Origin: Narthecium ossifragum
Taxonomy: Eukaryota; Streptophyta; Magnoliopsida; Dioscoreales; Nartheciaceae
Reading direction: 5' to 3'
Assembly: GCA_963920575.1 (NCBI GenBank)
Contig: OY986971.1
Location: 4,999,340-5,063,339, forward strand
Length of the DNA stretch: 64,000 nucleotides
Shown one piece after another: positions 35,301-47,209 of this stretch. A program made the translations under genes and the position numbers. Positions within the stretch are counted from its first letter, which is position 1, and each line of letters begins with the position of its first letter. The notes beneath the pieces were generated by a model. The model searched no databases. It saw only the letters and a list, made by a program, of their open reading frames with translations, and had not been told where the DNA came from.

Positions 35301-38300
35301 TTGAGGTAAGAGATTATTTGCTATAGTATAGCGAAAACTGACATAAATGTCTTATCACCATAAAGACACACCTAGTTATCAAGATATAGATACAAGCGAA
35401 TGAAGTCATATTCATGGATTCACACATGTTTATCAGTAAGCATATTCACTATTATGTATATCCAGCATAAGAATACCAAGTCAAAACAATAACCTGCACA
35501 ATTTGGATCTTTTTTCATGTGACAATGGCTTGAAAGGTGTAAGAAAATAGTTACCAATGCAAAAAGGTGCCAGCTGAATTGAAAATTTAGGTACTTTTCA
35601 TTGATATCTTGACCTTTAAAGATAATATCATAAATTTGCAAAATCTAATGGAACATTTTAGACTACAATTGGGATAGGCTTAGTATCAATCGACATTTAT
35701 ACCACTTAGAAATCTATATAGTTCACTGTTCTATCTTTTGTTTGAGACATCACCAAACTGGTGTCCAAGCTGGCATCAGAGGTGCAAGTCAGTCAGGTAC
35801 TTGAAATTTAAACCCATCAAAATCATTCAGTAGATTTTTTCAGGGAGTAAAGAACAAAGTTCAGCCATTCCTTATCGAGATTGAATCTTTGAAGTTACAA
35901 GGACCTTAGCTCCTGTATTGACGATTGAATGGGCTAGAGTTCACGTCCCACACTAGGGCTGTCCTCAAAAATGCAGGCTTAACGCTCAGTAACCATTCAA
36001 TGGGCAACAAGAAATCTTTGACAGATACAGTCACTTCAGAGTGACATCTGCTTTTTAGTTTCCAGAGATCCATATATATATATATATATATATATATATC
36101 AATTCAGAGCAATATTCAAATGATGGAAATGAAAGCAGCATTAATCCCGTAAATAGGACCAACTCTGTTTAATTTGAGGGATTCATGGACACCCAAGAAC
36201 CATTGCATGTTTAGTTAGGTAATCCAAAGAGGTTTACCACAACGATATTTACAAGGAAGGAAAGCCTTATCCCTTTATTACAACTAATTTGGGCAAGAGA
36301 GGCAGTACCTGGGTTAGCGAAAATGTAATTTCCACAATGAGATCTACAAGGAAGGAAAGTCTAATCTCTATAATACAAATAATACCTGGGTTAGTGAATA
36401 TGTAACTCCAGGGATGCCAAAAAGTTCAGCTCTCTTGACAGCCTGGCATAGATTGGCAGAAAAGATTGGAAACAAAAGATAGAGATTTTGTAAAGGAACA
36501 CAGAAGCAAAGCAGTTACAAAAGGAACCTCGGAGTAGACCCACTGCATATGCTCAGGATCATCTGCATCAAAAGCTTTACCACCATGTACCTACAAAACA
36601 ACATAAGAAACTTCCAAGAGAAGTTCTATGAACAAGAGAAACAACCAAGAATTAACATAACAGAAGTACCTCATCCCATTGGATTAGATGTGCATATTCA
36701 ATACAATGAGCAGCTGTTCTTGGAGTCTCTGCCAGAGTGCACAATGGAAACTTGACTTGTGGAGGAAAAAGCCAAATCATGCACTCAAAACATGGTGTCT
36801 TCCCTGGCACAATTACTCGAGCATGACCCTTGAAACCTTCAGTTCCGCCATCTACCATAGGTTTGATAGTCTCTTCTATTGGGTTGTCATCAGAATCATA
36901 TTCTACATTCCCCAAAATGAAGATTTAAATGCTCATCAGAAAAAACATAGAATGACCTGCTCACTTGCATGAATAGCCATGAACTCGACTTCAACAAAAA
37001 TAATGCCCAAGTCTCATATAGACTTGGACTCCTATTACTACTCACACAGGACTTAATGCTTATAATAGACTAGCCTAACTAGACTCAAATCAAAGTCAAA
37101 ACATAAGTATCAAAAATCAGCCTAAAATCGAATCTGAAAGTACGAAATAGATAACAAACTAGTCTAAGATTGAAAATTTGAAATAAGCAAGATCCCAAAT
37201 ACGCTTACCATCATCGGCCATATACCAAATTAAAGCCTTGCCTTGGAAGCATCTTTTCCACGCCTATTGTAAACTCTTAAGGGTTGCTACCACCTATCTC
37301 TATCACTTGCACTCACTCTAGTGCACATGCACAGGAACACAAGAAAACACTCTTACAAAATGTCAACATATGAGGTCTGATACAATATTCCCAAATCATA
37401 ACTTGTCAAAAAGGTGCAAGGAAAGTAGCTTCACTAAAGCTATCTTGCAAATTTCTTCTCTGTCAATAATGGCCTTGCAACAAAACAGAAACAAATTCGA
37501 ATTCCCATGGAATGGGTGCATTATTGCTTAAGAGCACAAGCAAGTCCTGTTTTTCAAGCTAAACCATGGTTACTACTATGCTACCATCACAAAAGTCTAA
37601 GAAATGCAATGACAACATAGAAAACAAGCAAAGCAGTTAAAGAAGTTAAAATGCATGAGGAAGATAAGTATACCAAATTACTCTACGAGAACTATAGTAG
37701 ATGGAACATACCAAGGAAACTACAAGCAACAGAATTTATATAGCTACGAGCCTCTACAGAATCAAGACCAAGAACGATGATATTGAAATCTTTGTAGAAG
37801 TCTATGTCTTTATCTTCAATTCTGCAGAAATGAGGTCTGATATTCACCCCACTAACTCTTCCCATAACACGCTTAGCAGCTACTTCTGCCTTTGACTTTC
37901 CAACATCTTGAAGCCTACATTACCACTGCAATATTTAAGAACTACATTCTTCCAGAAAAACATATTGACAAGCTAACATGGAAAATTTTTCCCAAAGAGA
38001 CAGATATTCAAAGGAGTATACCATAGAGCAACATAAACCAGTTGTCATGAAGTTGCTTCTCTATGAAAATATAAGCACGATGACTCGATAAATGTGCAAG
38101 TTAGGTTCAGCTAGTGCAAGAGAAGTACACTTCAACAATTTTATAGATGCCTACAAAGTGATTAGAGTTCAAAAACACATCAAGCATCAAATTCTGTAAG
38201 CATCTGCAATAATGTCAGAGGTGGGCATATCCCCAAGTCAATTAACTATCACCAGGCAGTCAGTAGCATCCAGGTCAAAGTAAATACATCCACTTTCAAG

Positions 38301-40078
38301 TTAGTTACCAGATTGCCACTCCCATTCTCATCTGGCCTATTCCAAGATATTAACACAACAAAGCTTTTACTTAAAGTAACCTAGGTTAGGAACCCACATG
38401 GTAACTGATGCCAAATTTGTATGCATTTATCCGGTCAATGAGAGCTTTCATGAGATACCAAGTTTCATATCATCATCTTTAGGTCCTCATATAAACTCTT
38501 TTAAAGTCTAGTACTTACTATTATATTTTATATGTAATCAAAAATCCATTATGTTCCTGGTGACACGTTAGACCAATACACTGTATCTTGACTCATGATA
38601 TCATATGCATATCATGTCACGTGGTGTTATCAACCACATAGGTCAGTAATAACATCGACTCCCTTCATAGTAAATTGATATCACATTCCATTCAAAGCCT
38701 AAGCAATTTCTGGCACTTAACTAAAAGGATCAAGAACAAAGAAATTGGACAAAGATGTTTACAACATCACCTAGAAACGAATCTCAAGAGGGATAGGAGA
38801 TACTCCATTTGGTGTTCTGACAATTATCTGAGTTATGGCTGTATTGACATTGGTACTGCGCTATGTTCCACTAACTGCAAACAAGTGGAAGATGTTGGAT
38901 TTCATATCCATGAAGTTGTGTGGTGCGAAAGAGATAATGCCGCACTTTCTCCTGATTTTCATCCTATTATCTCTTAAGCAAAGATATGCCTGTTAGGTGG
39001 GATGAGATATGTATGGATCTCACCAGTTTGGATAAAAAATCTCCAGTGATCTCATAGATAAAGCAATAAGTGAAGAAAAACATTAAATTTCTTTTTTTCT
39101 CACTTTCTATGCTCTCTTTCTAGTACAGAGCGTCTAGGATTTCCTTGGTTTTAAAGTGTGGACCCATTAAAAAGCACTTTAATAGGTCTCTTCTTCATGG
39201 ACAGCACGCCAGATCAAAGGAGTTTATAAGCAAGCAAATTAAATCTTGGATTTATTCTTCCTCATCAGGAATTCCAAAGTACCTTTCATTGATTAATTAT
39301 ATCCACAAATTGCTATTCACATCCTATGCAATTGTCGAGAAATTGGATCAAATTATTGGAATGGAGTGCTTCATTCACACTTTCAAGACTTTCTCAACTC
39401 ATATGTACACAAAAGCAGCCAAAAGACCTTCTAAAAAGATAAAGAAGAAAACAGACCATCAGTTTCTCAGGCATTCTCTTATTGACCCAATAACACAATT
39501 TCTAGATTTTCCATCACCCTTGCACCACTTACATCACAAGGTATTAGCTTCTAAAAATTCCACAAAAAAAGTGACCGTCAGCACAAAAAGATTTCAAATT
39601 TGATTCAATCAATCATAGAAATCTGCCATTGTTTCTATAAACTAGAAATTAGAACAGCATTAACAAGGAAAAATTAGAAAATAAGGAACTAGAGAAGGGC
39701 CATACCTGAAGAGGAACTGGCGATTCAGGTTTGAAATCTCGATGGTGTCCATATCTATGACATCAATGTTCTTGAACCCCATAAGCGCGAGGTCTTTGAG
39801 TAGTTCGCATCCCAGTCCCCCAGCCCCCACGACCAACACCCTCACGTACTCCCCAATGTCGTCTCTCAGCTAATCACACCACCATACAGAGATCAAGAAA
39901 TCTCCACAGCATATCTCTCCATAGCTCGATCACCTCAAGAGGCCAAGATAAGATAGAGATAGAAAGATGTGGTTACCTCCGAGCTGGGCTCGAAGCCAGA
40001 CGCAACGATGTTTCCGGGGCGAGCGAGGAGGCGGTCGAGGTCGCGCCACCGCCGCTGCTCCCACAAGGGATCGGCCAT
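32332..40078 (-). CDS. ECR1: NEDD8-activating enzyme E1 catalytic subunit (UBA3/ECR1)
   Basis: The nine exons are 40078-39977, 39869-39706, 37914-37712, 36902-36670, 36590-36528, 36442-36386, 35212-35091, 34499-34382 and 32622-32332. All have GT-AG introns with matching phases, giving 450 aa. The Arabidopsis protein is, from memory, about 454. It forms the adenylating and thioester-forming half of the AXR1-ECR1 heterodimer, which loads NEDD8/RUB onto its E2 for cullin modification. GAGGLG (49-54) is the nucleotide-binding loop. C211 in [11 protein letters not shown] is the catalytic cysteine. C194/C197 and C335/C338 are the zinc pairs. The C-terminal ~95 residues form the ubiquitin-like E2-binding domain. 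Introns 2 (about 1.8 kb) and 8 (about 1.76 kb) hold no recognised gene. Sequence and splice sites look intact. Confidence 0.95.
36072..36099. repeat. (AT)14 microsatellite
   Basis: A pure AT dinucleotide run in an intron of the UBA3 gene. Confidence 0.95.
36237..36412 (-). repeat. Tandem duplication of the exon 6 / intron 6 junction of UBA3
   Basis: The plus-strand blocks ACCTGGGTTAGYGAA...TGTAA and ACAAGGAAGGAAAG...CTTAT/CTAAT occur twice (about 36237-36335 and 36336-36412). On the gene strand this copies the last ~28 bases of exon 6 with a CAG|GTACTG donor into intron 6. Confidence 0.65.
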
Positions 40079-40529
40079 TGCCTCACTGCTCTCGAGGTTT
40101 GCGGATTGGCGCTGAAAAAATTGGAAACCCGAGGAGGAAGGGGTTTTGCTCTCGATGTGCTAGGTTACTTTGCGGGACGGAGAAGTCGGAGAAAGATTCA
40201 TAGTTCGTATTCTTCAGTGATATTTCAAACACAGCAATTTCGACTTCGATTAAAACAAATAGTATATAATCTATATAAATATAATCTGCCCCGTTTGGTG
40301 CGGGGTAAAGCGGGAATAGAGTTAGAAAAAATTGAAGCTAAGGAATGAGAATAAAAAAAAATAAAGAAAAATGAGGTAGTGGAATAGTGGTAAGCCCGTA
40401 ATCATAACTTTTGTGTTTGGGTAAAAAGTGTGGCTAACCCCATACCAAATAAGCCCAATCCCTTTTTTTAGTTTAATTCGAACTCGAAGTGCCAATGGTT
40501 GGAAAAAAAAAAGAATAAAGATTCGTGCA
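40079..40529. other. Upstream region of UBA3 with a MITE-like piece
   Basis: 40079-40250 should hold the UBA3 5' UTR and core promoter. No clear TATA box was seen. From CCCCGTTTGGTGCGGGG at 40289 to about 40470 (CATACCAAATAAGCCC) the sequence looks like a small element with GTTTGGT-type ends. Confidence 0.45.
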
Positions 40530-40745
40530 CATCTATCGGTAACCAAGTACCGATTCTTTCATCCATCCTATCGGTAATGGGTAGGATAGATGAAGATATC
40601 GGTACTTGTGTACGGATATATGACATACTTGGCTTCCGATTGAACGTATCGGTATCCCACTACCGATAGGATAGATATCGGTAGTGGACTACCAATAGAA
40701 TAGATGAAAGAATCGGTACTTGGTTACAGATTGAATGTATCGGTA
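40530..40745. mobile_element. Foldback element built on ATCGGTA words
   Basis: CGGTAACCAAGTACCGATTC near 40535 and its inverted partner GAATCGGTACTTGGTTAC near 40709 belong to ~50-bp imperfect inverted arms around ~100 bp. ATCGGTA or its complement occurs about ten times in 215 bp, so internal pairings are also possible. Confidence 0.7.
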
Positions 40746-40749
40746 TCGG

Positions 40750-41510
40750 CAGGGGCGAAGCCAGAAAATTTTAGGGGGGGGGGGGGGGGCAGAATGTACC
40801 TTAAGTACATATTTCTTAAGACTTCATCAAATACAAATATCTTTAACAGTAACAATATTTATAGAAAATCATTAATTATACAAAAGTATAGAACTAACTA
40901 CAAGACTATGTGAGTAAAATGTAATTAACTGACCTCAAAAAGTTTTCCTTCAAGCATTCAAATGTCGGCAACATACTACTATCTACACATAGAAAAATAT
41001 GTCATCAAACAATGATAATATAAATACTTTAAAAAAGTAAAACCAATAGAATAAATATTTCTTTACATAAAAAATACCTTTTATAATTGTCCTCGATGAG
41101 TTTTCATATTTTGAAACCGCCGGATGATTTTCTCATTGTCAATGCTATCAAAAACATGCCATGAGGTGAATCTATTGATTTTGGCGTTTGATTTGTCTGG
41201 TATGAATGAGGTGAATCTGTTGATTATGTGGATCATAGTGTTTGATTCATAAATCTCTGAATTAGAATCAAGTAATTTTGATAGCATGTTAATCATAAAA
41301 ATTTAGATTTTATTCAAATTAAGACTCGTTTTCTTTTATTATAAATTATAGAAGATCTAAGTCTTACAAAGTAATAATTAGTTGAAAATTACAAACTTTT
41401 CAACTTATACATGCCATGTGCATTAGTCCTAACCAACTAGTAGTAATTATTATTTGGAGTTTTTTTTTTGTTTGATTAGTTGAGCCCTAGGGCTGAGTAC
41501 AAAACACAAA
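40750..41510. other. hAT-like terminus and AT-rich sequence
   Basis: CAGGGGCGAAGCCAGAAAATT at 40750 resembles Tip100-type hAT ends. A poly-G run follows near 40776-40789. The rest to 41510 is AT-rich, and no gene is seen. Confidence 0.5.
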
Positions 41511-41891
41511 TTACAGGTGCTCAAGGACGCCTGGGTCATCACTCAGGTTCCAACCAAAACTAGAGCCAGATGCTCGACATGACTTTGCCACCTTGTCTGC
41601 ACAAGTGTTAGCAGACCTAGGGATAACAACAAAACCTACTGAAGTAAAGACTATAGAGACTGCCCAGATCTCCTTGATTAGAGGCTCTATCTCATACGGC
41701 CAAGTCCAGTTGTCATTTAGAATTTCTACCACCCACTTGGAGTCAGACTCTATTGTACTAGATGAGCTTGTAATTATATTTCTAAAAACGTTAAAATTTG
41801 AACAACTGTTATTGAGACAAAAAATGATACACAACTTCTGCGGTATAATACCAAAAACTTTATTTATAGTATCAATGATTCCATACAACAA
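41511..41891 (-). pseudogene. LINE-type RNase H domain fragment
   Basis: The minus-strand ORF contains IESDSKWVVEIL, IKEIWAV and VVIPRSANTCADKVAKSC. These match the RVT_3-type RNase H at the C-terminus of plant LINEs (ESDS and RSAN-AD-AK motifs). It lacks the N-terminal strand with the first catalytic residue, so it is a relic. Confidence 0.75.
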
Positions 41892-43095
41892 TTTACATAT
41901 AGTGTCATATTGACAAGTTTACAAAAGTGATTGAAATATTCCTTTTTTACAACACTTGTCTTCCATAGATTTCTATATCTTCCTCAACTCTCAGCTCAAA
42001 CCAGCATTTGCACCATACCATCATGTCTCCATACCATCCTCAATTAAGATCATCAACATCAATTGAAATCAGCAATTTGCATCAGCATAAATAAATAGAG
42101 CAACAATAAATAGAGCATAAATACATAAAGCAACAATTTGCATAAGCAAATGCAAATTGCTACAATTTGCATCAGGGATGCATATAAACCAGCAATCCAA
42201 GATTACACATTGGGGATAAGATTTATTACTGTAATTATACTTGCAGCAAACCAAAACAACACAGTGCAGCAATTTAAGCTTGCATTCCGAAATAACACAT
42301 TGGGGATCAGATTTATTACAACATGAGCAATTAAAACTAGCAAACCAAGCAGCAAAAACCAGCAAACCTGCAATAACGTAAAAGCAAACCATCAACATAT
42401 GGGGATCAGATTTTTGCAAAACCAGCAAACCTGAAAGTATATGAAAAAAACTAGCAAACCAACAATCATAAGACACCTAAAAATTGGAGACTAGTTGCCA
42501 CCCAAGTGGCCATCTAGCAATTGTCATCTCCCCATTTAAATCACACTATAAATCACAATTGAAATCAACAATATACATAAGTTCCATATATATGTAAGCA
42601 AGTACTCATCATTTCCCCATAGCCAACTAGCAAACCATCACCAACAAACCAGCATTACCCACTCACATCAGTCAAGAAGCCCATTTAAATCAGAAATCAA
42701 CAAGTACTTGCCACCCAAGTGGCCATCCAAGTCACCTAAATATGGTTTACATCATCATCATCATCTCCCAATTTAAATCACACTTTAAATCACAATTGAA
42801 ATCAACAAGATACATAAGTTTCATATATATGTAAGCAAGTACTCATCATCTCTCCATAGCCAATCAGAAAACCAACATTACCCACACACATCAGTCAAGA
42901 ACCCCATTTAAATCAGAAATCAGCAAGTGTGGCTGGTTGCCACCTAAGTAGCCATCCAAGTCACCTTAACATAGGTTATACCATCATCATCATCTCCCCA
43001 TTCAAATTACAATTGAAATCGGCAAGATACAAAAGTTCATATATATGTAAACAAGTGCTCATCATTTCCCCATAGCCAACCATCAATCCATCACC
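41890..43095 (+). repeat. A-rich dispersed repeat, copy B
   Basis: Second copy of the repeat at 29836-31095, in the same orientation and with the same internal blocks, about 12 kb away on the other side of UBA3. No coding capacity is seen. Confidence 0.75.
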
Positions 43096-43650
43096 AACAA
43101 GCATTAAAACCAGAACATAGGCCTTTGATAGAACATGAGAAGATTTGTCAGTATCATCACTACAATGTCAAGGCTACATAGGGAGTTTAAAGATGAAGAT
43201 GATAAATAGCTTAAGCATACATAAAGATGAAACCAAAGACCAGGGGATCGGACAAAGACAAAGCTCTCGTTACATGGAGAGTGGAAATTGAAGCAAAATG
43301 CAGAAAGGAACTCATAAAAATCGAAATAAAAAAATAAGAGTAGGGGATTAGCCATCAAGAAATGAAGAAGCCAACACATGAATCAAGAGCTCTCGTTACA
43401 TGAAAAGCAAAAAATATCAATTAGGCTATCAAGCATCAATGACAAAAATCAACACATAAATCAAGAGCTCTCATTACATGGAGAGTGGAAAAAATCAATA
43501 GATGGAGATCAGGTAGTAGGAAAACCTTAGCTGGATGACTCTCCTCAGACATGGACTCCTATTGGGATCAGAAGCAGTAGGCTCACAACTCCTGGAGCAC
43601 CGGAGCCGGTGCTCCAGGAAGAAAGGCAGAGAAGAACGAATGATCACAGC
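43096..43650. other. Unassigned repeat-rich sequence
   Basis: GAGCTCTCGTTACATG and variants recur three times between 43260 and 43490. A long perfect palindrome lies at 43591-43618. No gene is seen. Confidence 0.5.
43591..43618. repeat. Perfect 13-bp inverted repeat with 2-bp spacer
   Basis: Arms CCTGGAGCACCGG and CCGGTGCTCCAGG are separated by AG. It lies 32 bp left of an LTR start. Confidence 0.95.
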
Positions 43651-43989
43651 TGATGAGTCACTAAATATTCATAATTAAACCCCTTCAATTACCTTTGTTA
43701 GCCCGAGAGTGTTTGTATTTGATAGTTTGTTAATTGATTTCAGATTTAATCATACTTTGAGAAGAAATGCAGGAAATTCGGCTAAAATGACTACATAAAC
43801 TACTTCGTCTTTAGTCCTTGGTTGTTTTCTTTATACCCATGGTGTTATCTACTGCTTTCAAGGATTGATGCGTGTGGTTCTTCTTTATTTATTTATTGTT
43901 GGCGTCTTATACTTGCTTTGGTGGGTGGTGCTTGCTTATGCTTGCAGGTTTTTTTATTGCTGTTTCTTTTCTTCCTTCCTGCTAGTTTT

Positions 43990-45110
43990 ATCACGTCCTC
44001 TATTGGATCTCGTGAATCCTTCTCATTCTCACTGCTTGTGACTCGTGATTGTTCACATCGTCCGATTCTCATGGAGCGGGCAATTGATATTGACTCCCTT
44101 AGTCATTCCAAGGTCGTCAAGTGGCTTCGGCGACGAGGCTGGGATTCCATTATGTCTCCTGCCGTGCATGTCGTTTATCCTCGTATGGTTCGCAAGTTTT
44201 ATTCCTATCTATTTGAGCCTGCTTCGTCTTTTCATACTGCTATTTCTGCTGTGCATGGTCATACGATTCATCTCACTCCTGCTGGGATTTCTCGTCTTAT
44301 TCGTATTCAAAGTGATCTTCATCCCGCATATCCTATTCCTGCTTCTGGTAGAGCTGTCTCTGATGCGGTGATTTCTTTTAAGCTTACTGGGTCGACCCTT
44401 ATCTCTCCATCTGGGAGGTTGTTTGTGTGTGATCTCATTCCTGATTTTCGTCTCCTTTATACTTTTCTATCTTCGAGTATTGAGCCTCACGTACCCACCA
44501 CATCGATCTCCTTGGATACCGTTTCTTTTTATATTGCATTCAGCAGCAATTACCAATTGACCTTCCTCTAGTAATTTACAGGGCCATGACCTCTGTCATT
44601 TCTGGTAGTCAGGAGATGACCTTACCTTTTGGACATCTAGTTAGCACCTTGTGCATCATTTCCCAGGTCACTCCTTCTTTGGATGACTTTCCTCTTCCGT
44701 ATCCTACTCCTATTGCTGGACCTAGTCTCCCGGGGAGCACTGATGTTGTTCCACCACCAGAGACTTCGAGTCATGATGATGATGAGGACACAGAGTCTGG
44801 TGATTCAGCTGCTACCCTGATGGTGATCTTGTGTATCTTTGCCGATTTGAGCTGCTCTATTCGGGCTTGTCGTGATTCCGCTACCGCATTGGAGAGGGTG
44901 ACGCGCACACATGGTGACATGCTCGAGGCTTTACTTATTGAGGTTCTTCGTGCTCGTGACTCTGAGGTTGCTCTGACAGCCCAACATGCATCTAACATTG
45001 CTGCAGTCCGGATCATCGTCTTCGAGCATCACGCCCAGTTTATTCATTACTCCATTCTTGCTAGCTGCTGCCTTATAGCTTATTTTGTTCTTGCTTATAC
45101 TTTCTTTTGA
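43990..45110 (+). pseudogene. Env-like / putative plant transposon protein of a SIRE-type copia element, frameshifted
   Basis: Two frames (43822-44571 and 44586-45110) carry one protein split by a frameshift near 44520-44545. The first contains WLRRRGWDSIM and HGHTIHLTPAGISRLI, like the putative plant transposon protein domain seen in env-like ORFs of SIRE/Maximus elements. The second continues with LPFGHLVSTL, an acidic serine-rich stretch and a helical tail. The hydrophobic N-terminal part before about 43990 may not be part of it. Position just upstream of a copia PPT and LTR fits. Function unknown. Confidence 0.6.
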
Positions 45111-45425
45111 GCCATGTTTACTTGAGAACATTGTCTGCTACATGCTTTTATTTTGCTATGGATTGAGGGGGAGATTTTTTTTTTTTTTGCCTTATATTGC
45201 CTTGTCAATCATGCCAAAAAGGGGGAGAAATCATTATGTTTGTTAGTATGTTAAATTTCTATTGCAGCTATATTTATATGTCTCTTATTATTTGAAATAT
45301 GATAATGCTTTTCACTGGGTAGTTCAAGTGTGCAGGGAATAGGAATCTTTCAAAATACGAACTTCATCTGATTAGTGTCATTGTTAAGTCATGTTATTTC
45401 TGGTTGAGTTTTGTCACGAATTGCC

Positions 45426-46150
45426 AAGGGGGAGATTGTTAGGTTTAAATCGAGTCTTGTATTATGACAATTCGTGTCAAATACGGTATATGACTTGTAA
45501 TCAAATCAGATGTGGTTGGATATGGATATCTTAATCAGCAAGATTGGATTTCAGCATAAGTATGGAAGTTATGGGAAATAAAAGGCAGCCGATGGTTTTA
45601 ATTTGATTTGAAGAAGTTGCAATATAAGCATTAAAGGAAATATATGGTTGGCTGCTAATCATATTTGGAGCAGCTGTAAATTGATCCTATGAGATACCTT
45701 CTACATGGGGATCAAGGCATATTATATAGGTGAGAACTCCCAAGCTGCCGTACCTCTTTTGCATCTATGAAGCCTTGGTGGCTGTTGAGGAAAAAGTGTG
45801 AGGAAGAGGCTAAAAAGTGAGAAGAAACCATCTGTGTTGTCGGCTTGTGAAGACCGGCATTCCGGCGTGCCCAGTCCGGAAAATCTTGGAAGGTGTCCAA
45901 GGTACGTCCCGTGAGAGAAGATGGTGCTGAAGAACCGGTTGGTTCGTGTCCAGCGTCGGTAGATGAGTCGAATGTGTCGACGTCGGTCCTAATCGTGTAA
46001 GTCTGTAAACTTCTTCTATTAGTGGATGGTTTAATGGTCTTATTGGACTCGTGGTTTTTTTCTTCTCATTTGAGAAGTTTTTTCCACGTTAAATATTGGG
46101 GTCTCGTAATTGCTTGCATTGACCTTTTAGATATTGCATTAGCTTTTTAA
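45426..46150 (+). repeat. PPT and LTR of a SIRE-type Ty1/copia element
   Basis: AAGGGGGAGAT precedes TGTTAGGTTTAAATCG at 45437, the standard copia PPT/LTR junction. A similar GGGGGAG tract occurs twice upstream (about 45167 and 45220). A TATA-like TATATAGG lies at about 45723. TTTTTTCCACGTTAAATATTGG near 46079-46100 is typical of copia LTR leaders. The 3' end is unclear, and I place it near 46150. Confidence 0.7.
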
Positions 46151-46965
46151 TTTGCCGCTTTGCTTCTCCCATTACTTGTTAAATCTGAAGGTTCTCTAAA
46201 GGGTCCACATATATGTTTGAAGTGCTGGAATGTTCATCACATAGCATGCAGTTATGATAAATGGAAGTGCTATGTGCCTGTCCTATCTAGATCCTTAGAT
46301 ATAGATAAGCTGAATTCAAAATCTGAACCACATATATCACCTTTTTAACATTGTTATTATTATTTCTATGCCTTGTTGTTGTTGGTGTATTAACGTAGTA
46401 CCTTGGCAAGATACTATCCGCTGATTGTTCTGGTTATGACTGCTTAGCTTTTTGTTGGCTTGCTAAAATCTATTTTCTTAGTTAATCCATTTCCAAGGAA
46501 TCCATTCTAAGCCAACCTATTCCATGCTTCTTCAGTTACTAGTGCCCGTAGCTCAAAGTAAGTTGATATGTTGTTGATCTTATAAGGACTTGTTCATGCA
46601 AGTTTTCTTAGTTTCCGGAAAAGTTGTGTAAGGAGTTTTTTGGAAGACTATCCTGTTTTTCTAGCAGCTTCTCCTATCTTAGCTGATCAGTGTTTGTCTC
46701 TTCCCTTAATGGGAACTTGATTTGAACAAGTTCCTATTGACTCTTGATCCGATCAATATACTACTTGTCTTTTTTCCAAACCATTTTAAGACCGATTTCC
46801 GATTTCTTTAGTTTTTTTTTCGTTGACGAGGATTTGGTACTTTCAGATCTTAATTTCGTTATGAACTTGGTGTTGATTTTATTTATGGATGAATGATTTG
46901 TTCCTTTATGCCCTAGATCTAGGTTTTGAGAATGTTAGGGCTTGAGATTAGAGATTCTCACCAAA

Positions 46966-47209
46966 ACATCCATGCTAGAACCATGGATGTGAGGATTTTC
47001 TTCTCGAGATTAAGAGTCTTGTGATGCTAGAACCATTACACATAATGCTAGAACCATTATGACCAACTCTTAATCCGTTATTCATTTTAATTCAAGATTA
47101 GGGATTTTGTAAGTGCTAGTACCACTACGCTAGTGCTAAAACCACTAGGTTAACTACTAATCCTTGATACATTCTATTTGGCGACCTCAAGGTGCTAGAA
47201 CCATCTTGA
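46966..47209 (+). repeat. Constant-loop hairpin array in LTR leader (plus-strand copy)
   Basis: Six copies of TGCTAGAACCA (variants TGCTAGTACCA, TGCTAAAACCA) are flanked by inverted repeats that differ each time. Arms: ACATCCA/TGGATGT (46966-46990), CATAA/TTATG (47041-47061), CTAG/CTAG (47130-47148) and TCAAGG/TCTTGA (47187-47209). Two others, near 47020 and 47110, have a bulge. Confidence 0.85.

Noticed and set aside
39145..39603. 152-codon plus-strand ORF in UBA3 intron 2
   Set aside because: No recognisable domain, opposite strand inside an intron, and composition like the surrounding AT-rich sequence.
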